Shown: piece by piece, positions 58,225-64,000 of the stretch
How positions within the stretch are numbered: position 1 is the first letter of the stretch
Layout: the number at the start of each line of letters is the position of its first letter
From: Pseudomonas japonica
Lineage (GTDB): Bacteria > Pseudomonadota > Gammaproteobacteria > Pseudomonadales > Pseudomonadaceae
Assembly (NCBI RefSeq): GCF_013522925.1
Contig: NZ_JAAMQU010000003.1
Coordinates: 372,001 to 436,000 of the forward strand
Direction of reading: 5' to 3'
Length of the DNA stretch: 64,000 nucleotides
Translations under genes and position numbers: made by a program
The notes under the pieces: generated by a model
What the model was told of the DNA's origin: nothing
Seen by the model: the letters and a program-made list of their open reading frames with translations, nothing else
The model's database searches: none

Positions 58225-60732
58225 ATGGCTACGTTTGACGTGAAAGACTATGGCGCGGTGGGCGATGGCGTAACGGATGACACTGCAGCGATACAGGCAG
58301 CCATCGACGCCGCGGGCGTGAACGGGGGAGACGTCTACGTTGGCCCGGGCACCTATGTGGTGTCCCCGGGGGCCAGTGGTCGCTGCCTTGTGCTGGGCGG
58401 TAACACTCAGCTGACGGGCGCCGGCATTGGCGCGAGCATCATCGAGCTGGCCGACAATGCAGCCGGGGCCACGGCACTGGTGTTCAACAACGGCGATAAT
58501 ACCGGCGCCAGCGAGCTGACCCTTGATGGCAACCGGGAAAACAATACGGGCACGGTCAATGGCTGGGTGAGCGGCGACCATGACAACGTGACGATCGCTG
58601 CCGTGGAAGTGCGTCAGGCCAGCGGTGTGGGCTTCGACCTGCGTACCACGGGCTCGTTTCTGGTCAGCAATGCCGAGGCCCGCCTCAACAGCCAGGACGG
58701 CATGCTCGCCGAGGGCCAGGCCGAGGGGGTGATCCAGGATTCACTGGCCTTTGGCAACGGTGCGGCGGGTTTCCATCTGGCCGGCGACCTCAAGCTGCTG
58801 GACAGCGACGCCGTGGGTAACGGCCAGGACGGCGTTCTGCTGTATGACACCGACGGCGCCACCAACGCCCTGCTGGTCGACGGTGGCAATGTGCAGGGCA
58901 ACGGTGGCGAAGGCATACATACGCTGCAAGTGGACGGCTACACCGTGCGGGGCGTTGAAGTGTTCGAAAACACCAATTACGGCATCGAAAGCGATGGCTC
59001 GCGCAACGGTGTGATCGACCTGAACATCGTTCACAACAATGCTCAGGATGAATTTTCCGGGGTCGAAATCAACATCGATGGCTGGAACGGCAACGAAACG
59101 ATCACGGCGATCAATATTGCAGCGACGCACAACCTGGTCTACGGCGGCCGCTACGCCTATTACGGCATCGCCGAAGGCTACCAGGTGGGCCACGACAACT
59201 TGATTGCCGACAATATCGTGACCCATTCGGTGGCCCCCATCGTGGCGGCCGGGGAAGACAGCATAGCCCGGGGCAATGCGCCCTGGATCATCCGTTACGG
59301 TACCGACAGTGCGGACCGCCTTGGCGCGACCATCGTACGGGACCAATTGCACGGTGGCCTGGGCAATGATCGCCTCGAGGGCGGCCAGGGTGAAGATGTG
59401 CTGGAGGGTGGCCAGGGCGCGGATGTACTGACCGGAGGGGCGGACGCCGACGTATTCCGCTTCACCCTGGCAAGCGACAGCTACCGGGACGGGACCAAAA
59501 GCCATGCCGACCGGATCACGGATTTCAACCTGAGCGAGGACCGGCTCGATCTCACCGCGTTGGGCTTCAGCGCCCTGGGTAATGGTCACGGCGATACGCT
59601 GCGGCTGGTGTATGACCTCACCCGGGACGTGACGTACCTGAAAAACCTCGAAGCAGACACCGACGGCAATCGGTTCGAGCTGGTATTGCAGGGTGACTTG
59701 TCTGGCCTTACCGCGGCCAACCTGCAGGGCGAGCAGAGCGGAACAGGAGCCGCAGATACCCTCAATGGCGCCAACACGGCGGAAACCTTCCATGGCGACA
59801 CAGGCCGCGATCGCATCCTCGCCCAAGGCGGAGACGACTTGCTGTACGGCGACGCCGGCGGTGACACGCTGACTGGCGGCGCTGGTGCCGATACCTTCGT
59901 GTACAACCAGTTGAGCGACAGCCTGCGGTCAAACGTGGCCAATGGCACTCAGGGGCGGGATACTTTGGTGGATTTCAGCGCTTTGGCAGGTGACCAGATC
60001 GACGTCTCCGCGCTTGGGTTCACTGGGCTGGGAGATGGCCACGGCACTACCCTCAAATTGGTTGCCAGCGCGGACGGCACGAAGACCGTGCTCAAATCCC
60101 TGGACAGCGATACCAGCGGCTTCCACTTCGAGGTGCTGCTGCAAGGCGTGGAAAAGGCCTCACTGGCAGACACCAGCATCGTATTCGCCCACGACTATGG
60201 CACCCGGCCCAGCACCGTTCCTGACTGGTTGGACAATAACGTGTTCGGCACATCGGGGGCCGATACCCTCACCGGCAATTCGGCCGATAACGTATTGCGT
60301 GGCGGGGAGGGCAAGGATCGCCTGTTCGGCGGCGTAGGCAACGACACGCTGGTAGGCGGTGGAGGCTCGGACGCATTGGACGGCGGCACCGGTGACGACA
60401 CCTTTGTGTACACCCAGGTCAGTGACAGCTACCGGCTGGGGCAGGTGTTTACCGACACCCTGAACCATTTCTCCGCTCACGATGACCGTGTGGATGTCTC
60501 CGCGCTCGGCTATACAGGGCTGGGTGATGGCCATGACGGCACGCTCACGTTGGTCGAAGACTCCGGGCGTACCTTTTTGCGCAGCCTGGACGCCGATGCT
60601 CAGGGACGCTTGTTTGAAATCCGCTGGGCTGGAGAGATTGCCAACTCGTTGAGCGCCGACAACTTCGTGTTCGCGCAGCCAGAGCCCACCGCAGACCTCC
60701 ATTTGCTTGGCGCTGCGACGCAACCTGCGTAG
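58225..60732 (+). CDS. Mannuronan C5-epimerase-like secreted protein (AlgE/PsmE type) lacking most catalytic residues
   Basis: 835 residues. The A-module (about 1-355) starts FDVKDYGAVGDGVTDDTAAI and folds as a right-handed beta helix. Three R-modules follow (about 370-505, 510-655, 670-820), each with RTX repeats such as GGQGADVLTGG and a conserved ALGF/ALGY-x-x-LG-G-HG region. Secreted epimerases use Lys117, Tyr149, Asp152, His154, Arg195 (AlgE4 numbering, recalled): here the aligned residues are Thr110, Val135, Asp138, Arg140 and Ala180, so only the Asp remains. No signal peptide; export would be by type I secretion, but no exporter genes are adjacent. Confidence 0.8.
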   Translation: MATFDVKDYGAVGDGVTDDTAAIQAAIDAAGVNGGDVYVGPGTYVVSPGASGRCLVLGGNTQLTGAGIGASIIELADNAAGATALVFNNGDNTGASELTLDGNRENNTGTVNGWVSGDHDNVTIAAVEVRQASGVGFDLRTTGSFLVSNAEARLNSQDGMLAEGQAEGVIQDSLAFGNGAAGFHLAGDLKLLDSDAVGNGQDGVLLYDTDGATNALLVDGGNVQGNGGEGIHTLQVDGYTVRGVEVFENTNYGIESDGSRNGVIDLNIVHNNAQDEFSGVEINIDGWNGNETITAINIAATHNLVYGGRYAYYGIAEGYQVGHDNLIADNIVTHSVAPIVAAGEDSIARGNAPWIIRYGTDSADRLGATIVRDQLHGGLGNDRLEGGQGEDVLEGGQGADVLTGGADADVFRFTLASDSYRDGTKSHADRITDFNLSEDRLDLTALGFSALGNGHGDTLRLVYDLTRDVTYLKNLEADTDGNRFELVLQGDLSGLTAANLQGEQSGTGAADTLNGANTAETFHGDTGRDRILAQGGDDLLYGDAGGDTLTGGAGADTFVYNQLSDSLRSNVANGTQGRDTLVDFSALAGDQIDVSALGFTGLGDGHGTTLKLVASADGTKTVLKSLDSDTSGFHFEVLLQGVEKASLADTSIVFAHDYGTRPSTVPDWLDNNVFGTSGADTLTGNSADNVLRGGEGKDRLFGGVGNDTLVGGGGSDALDGGTGDDTFVYTQVSDSYRLGQVFTDTLNHFSAHDDRVDVSALGYTGLGDGHDGTLTLVEDSGRTFLRSLDADAQGRLFEIRWAGEIANSLSADNFVFAQPEPTADLHLLGAATQPA

Positions 60733-60813
60733 GAGGTCCGTCTTGCAGGCTGCCATGTATTGTGCCGTTGCGCGCAACCCCTCAAACTGCGCCTGTCCAG
60801 ATGGAGTGCAGTG

Positions 60814-61620
60814 ATGGATCTCGAACGTCGCAACAACGTACAGGTAAGCGGCGATGGGCCGGTAACGCTTGTGTTCTCGCACGGGTTCGGCTGCGATCAG
60901 AGCATGTGGCGGCAACTGGCGCCCGGGTTCAGCGAGCAGTTCCGGGTAATTACCTATGACCTGGTGGGCGCGGGTGGGTCGGACCTTTCGGCCTACGACC
61001 GCCTCAAGTATGGGCACTTGCAAGGCTATGCCCAGGACCTGAACGAGCTCATCGCACGGTTCACCGAGGGGCCTGTCGTCGTGGTGGGCCATTCGGTCAG
61101 TGCGATGATCGGGGTGCTGGCCGATCGCGCCAACCCAGGCGGAATCGCGGCCCATGTGATGGTCGGGCCTTCTCCGTGCTATATGAACAAGCCCGGGTAC
61201 TTCGGCGGGTTCGAGCCTGCCGACATCGAGGAACTCCTGGAAACCCTCGAGAGCAACTACCTGGGCTGGTCCAGCAACATGGCGCCAGTGATCATGGGCG
61301 CCCCCGGGCAGCCGGCCTTGAGCGAAGAACTGACCAACGCGTTCTGCCGTACCGACCCCGAGATCGCCAAGCATTTCGCCAGGGTGACGTTCCTTTCGGA
61401 CAACCGCGCCGACGTCGAGGGCCTGGAAACACCCGCACTGATCCTGCAGTCGACCGAGGACATCATTGCGCCCCCCGCTGTTGGGGAGTACCTGCACCGG
61501 GCAATGCCCAACAGCACCTTGTGCGTGCTCGACAATGTGGGGCATTGCCCCCACATGAGCGCTGCGGATGAGTGTGGCGCGGCCATGCGGCAATTCCTCT
61601 CGGCCTTGGCGTTGCGCTGA
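60814..61620 (+). CDS. RsbQ/KAI2-like alpha/beta hydrolase, putative small-molecule sensor
   Basis: 268 residues (RsbQ has 269). Catalytic triad Ser94 in GHSVSAMIG, Asp216 in STEDIIAP and His244 in NVGHCPHM, matching RsbQ spacing. FSHGFGCDQSMWRQLAPGF and YDLVGAGGSDLSAYD are typical of the RsbQ/D14/KAI2 group, in which hydrolases act as receptors. In Bacillus RsbQ works with the PAS phosphatase RsbP. Here the stop is directly followed by the ATG of a PAS-histidine kinase. Start ATG at 60814; GTG at 60811 is possible. Confidence 0.85.
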   Translation: MDLERRNNVQVSGDGPVTLVFSHGFGCDQSMWRQLAPGFSEQFRVITYDLVGAGGSDLSAYDRLKYGHLQGYAQDLNELIARFTEGPVVVVGHSVSAMIGVLADRANPGGIAAHVMVGPSPCYMNKPGYFGGFEPADIEELLETLESNYLGWSSNMAPVIMGAPGQPALSEELTNAFCRTDPEIAKHFARVTFLSDNRADVEGLETPALILQSTEDIIAPPAVGEYLHRAMPNSTLCVLDNVGHCPHMSAADECGAAMRQFLSALALR

Positions 61621-62790
61621 ATGCAGCCAAGTGACCACCTGCTGGGCGCCGATAGCCTGTTCGACCAAGCGGCCTGCGGGTTGCTGGTCACCCGCGAGAA
61701 TGGCGAGATCCTGCGCGCCAACGGTACCTTTCTCAATGGGTTGGGCTACGAAGCGTCGCAGCTTGTGGGGCGGCGCTTCCAGGACCTATTGACTATCGGC
61801 GGAAAGATCTTTCACCAGACGCACTGGTTGCCGCTGATGCGAATCCAGGGCTCGGTGCGCGAGGTGAAGCTCGAAGTACTTAACGGGCAGAGGCAGCGGG
61901 TGGTGATGATGATCAACGGAGTGCGGAGCGAGCGTGACGGGGCGTCCTATCATCACCTGGCGTTTTTCGAGATGGCCGACCGCGACAGCTACGAGCGGGA
62001 AATTCTTGCCGCACGCAAGGCGGCCGAACAGGCGTTGCAGGCCAAGACCGACGTTGAAGCCGCGCTGCGCCAGGCTCGGGATGAGCTGCAGGAAACCTAT
62101 GAATTGGCTCGGGACCGGGCACTGGCAGCAGAACAAATGGTTGCCATCGCCAGCCACGACCTGAAAACGCCGCTGGCAGCCATCCTGATGGCGGGCGGTT
62201 TGTTAAAGCGTTCCCCAAGCCTTGAGCGGCAGCACGCCTTGGCCAACCTCATCACCCAGTCGGCAGAACGCGCCGACCGGCTGATCCGGGACTTTCTGGA
62301 CTTCACACTGGTGCGCGTGGGGCAGGGTATCCGTATCCGCGCTACGCACGCGGATATCCATCAGGTGGTGGCCAGCGCACTGAGCGAGCTGCGGATCGCC
62401 TTTGCGCAAGCGGTCATCGAGCATCGGCAAAGCGGCGAGGGCATGGCACCGTTCGACGGTGACCGGATCCGCCAGCTGGTGGCCAACCTGGTTGCCAACA
62501 GCGTGGCATACGGTGACCTCGATCACCCCGTACGGGTGACCACTGAAGTCACCGCGCAACAGCTACGGGTGTCCGTACACAACGCGGGGCCAGCCATTCC
62601 AGCCGAAGCCAGGGCCACGCTGTTTGACGCCCTGAGCCGAGGATCGGACCGTGGCGACGCGCGCAGTGTTGGCCTGGGGCTGTTCATCGTGAGGGAGATT
62701 GCACGCGCCCATGGCGGCGAAGTAGAGGTAGCGTCTGAAGAGGGCAGCGGCACGTTGTTTATCGCTACCCTGCCGGTGAGGCGGGATTAA
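61621..62790 (+). CDS. PAS-domain sensor histidine kinase (cytoplasmic)
   Basis: 389 residues. PAS domain about 10-125 (SLFDQAACGLLVTRENGEIL), coiled linker (about 125-180), HisKA with MVAIASHDLKTPLAAILMAG (phospho-His in SHDLKTP), and HATPase with LVANLVANSVAYGD and SVGLGLFIVREIARAHGG. No membrane segment or receiver. Abuts the RsbQ-like gene (TGA-ATG), so the hydrolase probably delivers a signal to the PAS domain. No response regulator is nearby. Confidence 0.88.
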   Translation: MQPSDHLLGADSLFDQAACGLLVTRENGEILRANGTFLNGLGYEASQLVGRRFQDLLTIGGKIFHQTHWLPLMRIQGSVREVKLEVLNGQRQRVVMMINGVRSERDGASYHHLAFFEMADRDSYEREILAARKAAEQALQAKTDVEAALRQARDELQETYELARDRALAAEQMVAIASHDLKTPLAAILMAGGLLKRSPSLERQHALANLITQSAERADRLIRDFLDFTLVRVGQGIRIRATHADIHQVVASALSELRIAFAQAVIEHRQSGEGMAPFDGDRIRQLVANLVANSVAYGDLDHPVRVTTEVTAQQLRVSVHNAGPAIPAEARATLFDALSRGSDRGDARSVGLGLFIVREIARAHGGEVEVASEEGSGTLFIATLPVRRD

Positions 62791-62810
62791 CCTGGCTGTT
62801 CCCGCAACCC

Positions 62811-63671
62811 TTACACCCCATGCGTCCGGTCATACCCATTGACCGCCGGCGGTACCCAGCCTTCCGGTAGCGAGGCGGCGGCATACACTTCGACCTTCAT
62901 CGGGTAGCACGCCACGCTATCGGAGGAGTGTTCGGAGGAGCAGTCCCCTCCGGGGCACGCCGACATGCAGGCCAACAAGTCGATCTCGGCGAAGAACTCA
63001 AGGTAGTCACCCGGGCGTACCGGGCTGGCTTTCATGAAGTACTGCCCGGTATCCCGCGTGAAGCCAGTACACATGAACACATTCAGCACATCGTGCACAT
63101 GAGCTTCGGCCTCCCGCAGGGGCAGGCCCGTGGTATCCGCCAGCGCGCGAGTGAGGTTGGAGTGGCAGCAGTAATGATACTGGCCACCATGGCTGAGCAG
63201 GTTATGGGTGTAGGGGTCGCAGCGGGTGCCGATCACATCATGGACTGCACCGCCGTATTCATCGAAACCATACCAGTCCAGGCTGTCGTGGGTGAGGGTG
63301 GCCATGGGTCGCAGGTAAGGGAAACTGGAAAACAGCTGGTCGCCGACGCCCACGTGGGTCCCATTGAGCGCACGGGTTTTACCGGTATACAGCCGCTCGC
63401 TGAGGTCATGGGCGTTGAACAGGTTGAGGTCGCCCACCTGCGGGCCCTCTGTGCAAACAATGCGGCAGAAATGCCCGGCGGGCACCGACCAGGTAGCGGC
63501 GCTGCGTGGTGGCACGGTGACTGTTTCGACCAACCTGAGAGTGTTCCTCAGCGCCTGGTAGCTGGGCAAGTGGGGCCGGGGCAGGCTCTCGACCGGGTAG
63601 CAGATCACCGGCTTGATCGCCCGGCGCGCCGCTGCGTCCAGGGGCACGACGGTAGTGGAATGTCCTTTCAT
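62811..63671 (-). CDS. DUF1989 (urea carboxylase-associated family) protein
   Basis: 286 residues. VPPRSAATWSVPAGHFCRIV, GPQVGDLNLFNAHDLSERLY and RCDPYTHNLLSHGGQYHYCC are DUF1989 hallmarks. The Cys/His-rich segments (HYCCHSN and CMSACPGGDCSS) suggest a metal site. Homologues are linked to urea or amine metabolism but have no established reaction. It is divergent from a CobW-type GTPase preceded by a Zur-box-like palindrome; the two could share metal control. Confidence 0.8.
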   Translation of the reverse strand: MKGHSTTVVPLDAAARRAIKPVICYPVESLPRPHLPSYQALRNTLRLVETVTVPPRSAATWSVPAGHFCRIVCTEGPQVGDLNLFNAHDLSERLYTGKTRALNGTHVGVGDQLFSSFPYLRPMATLTHDSLDWYGFDEYGGAVHDVIGTRCDPYTHNLLSHGGQYHYCCHSNLTRALADTTGLPLREAEAHVHDVLNVFMCTGFTRDTGQYFMKASPVRPGDYLEFFAEIDLLACMSACPGGDCSSEHSSDSVACYPMKVEVYAAASLPEGWVPPAVNGYDRTHGV

Positions 63672-63778
63672 GGCAAGGTCTCGCGTGATCAGGCGAAGGG
63701 CAGGGCGTTCGGCTTACTGTACCGGGCCCTGCGGGCGCTTGCGAGCGCTTGATGTGCGGGCTGGCAAACAGGCACGTA

Positions 63779-63804
63779 TTGACAATTGGTGGTTATAACA
63801 TAAC
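63779..63804 (+). promoter_or_regulatory. Zur-box-like palindrome overlapping the promoter of the CobW-type gene
   Basis: GTTATAACATAAC (63792-63804) differs by one base from the known Zur core GTTATA-n-TATAAC. A TTGACA -35 element lies at 63779-63784, and the palindrome overlaps the expected -10 position. The gene downstream encodes a COG0523 GTPase, a family often under zinc control. The match is by eye; the box could also be bound by another Fur-family protein. Confidence 0.55.
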
Positions 63805-63833
63805 ATTCCGGTGCCACTTCACTGGAGCTGTTC

Positions 63834-64000
63834 ATGCGCCCGATTGCCTCTGCTTTAACCGCCGCTGACGCCCGCCTGCCCGTAACGGTGCTGTCGGGCT
63901 TTCTCGGGGCAGGTAAAACCACGTTGCTCAATCATATCCTTGCTAACCGCGACGGGCGGCGGGTGGCGGTGATCGTCAATGACATGTCTGAAGTCAATAT
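63834..64000 (+). CDS. CobW/COG0523 family GTPase, N-terminal fragment (3' end outside window)
   Basis: The first 55 residues are visible. After a short N-tail, the strand [19 protein letters not shown] gives the P-loop (GFLGAGKTT) and ends [12 protein letters not shown], typical of COG0523 GTPases (metal chaperones such as ZigA/YciC/ZagA). An ACTGGAGCTG ribosome site precedes the ATG. The Zur-like box upstream suggests a zinc-starvation role. The CxCC metal motif would lie beyond the window end. Confidence 0.85.
   Translation, partial: MRPIASALTAADARLPVTVLSGFLGAGKTTLLNHILANRDGRRVAVIVNDMSEVN

Noticed and set aside
60160..61668. 502-codon minus-strand frame across the epimerase-like, hydrolase and kinase genes
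   Set aside because: Spans parts of three genes in antisense, with no recognisable domain; composition shadow.
1..64000. CRISPR arrays, rRNA or tRNA genes, prophage or integrative element borders
   Set aside because: No regularly spaced repeats, no tRNA-like cloverleaf ends and no integrase or phage structural genes were noticed on either strand.

Overview
The window looks like chromosome of a high-GC gammaproteobacterium, most probably a Pseudomonas of the P. putida type. That is an inference from the encoded proteins (chromosomal KfrA-like protein, BvgS-type hybrid kinase, PaoABC-type aldehyde oxidoreductase, a Pseudomonas-style type II secretion operon, sulfonate scavenging genes, RAYT/REP elements), from a sigma-28 type promoter and from the codon bias; there is no rRNA or tRNA to confirm it. 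About 60 genes fill the window, most of them in tightly packed operons with 1-4 nt overlaps.

Region by region. 1-6.7 kb: sugar/polyol operon (isomerase tail, two Gfo/Idh oxidoreductases, and a ChvE-GguA-GguB type ABC importer) followed by a Dabb protein. 6.7-10.5 kb: a fused ABC exporter, an S4-domain pseudouridine synthase homologue that lacks the catalytic Asp, and a chromosomal KfrA-like coiled-coil protein. 10.5-11.0 kb: non-coding stretch with a clear leftward terminator and a 16-bp direct repeat, a candidate small-RNA locus. 11.0-15.7 kb: LuxR-type response regulator, BvgS-like hybrid kinase, and a convergent chemoreceptor with a FliA promoter. 15.8-24.2 kb: cytochrome c, LysR regulator, agmatine deiminase with a polyamine-binding protein, M42 aminopeptidase, DUF1264 protein, MATE exporter with TetR repressor. 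24.2-37.6 kb: GH3 beta-glucosidase translationally coupled to a small exported protein, divergent from a complete 11-gene type II secretion operon (gspE-F-G-H-I-J-K-L-M-C-D). 37.6-38.3 kb: frameshifted REP-associated transposase with REP-like hairpins. 38.4-43.2 kb: paoABC-xdhC/paoD-like Tat-exported molybdenum enzyme. 43.4-51.8 kb: sulfonate/organosulfur scavenging (two substrate-binding proteins, permease, ATPase, FMN monooxygenase), then a RES/Xre toxin-antitoxin pair next to a truncated ssuA-like gene, and a YghU-type glutathione transferase. 51.8-58.1 kb: LysR with a divergent esterase, a second esterase, and a LuxR/nitrilase/amino-acid permease module. 58.2-62.8 kb: a large secreted mannuronan-epimerase-like beta-roll protein whose catalytic residues are largely replaced, followed by an RsbQ/KAI2-like hydrolase abutting a PAS-histidine kinase. 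62.8-64 kb: DUF1989 protein and the start of a CobW-type GTPase preceded by a good Zur-box match.

The points most worth following up are the epimerase-like protein without its catalytic set (58.2-60.7 kb), the RsbQ-like/PAS-kinase pair (60.8-62.8 kb), the duplicated 29-bp element and the 13-bp-arm inverted repeat controlling the two sulfur transport units, the candidate leftward sRNA at 10.5-10.7 kb, and the truncation of an ssuA-like gene beside a RES/Xre module. All functional statements rest on reading the sequence and on recalled family knowledge; no database search was possible.
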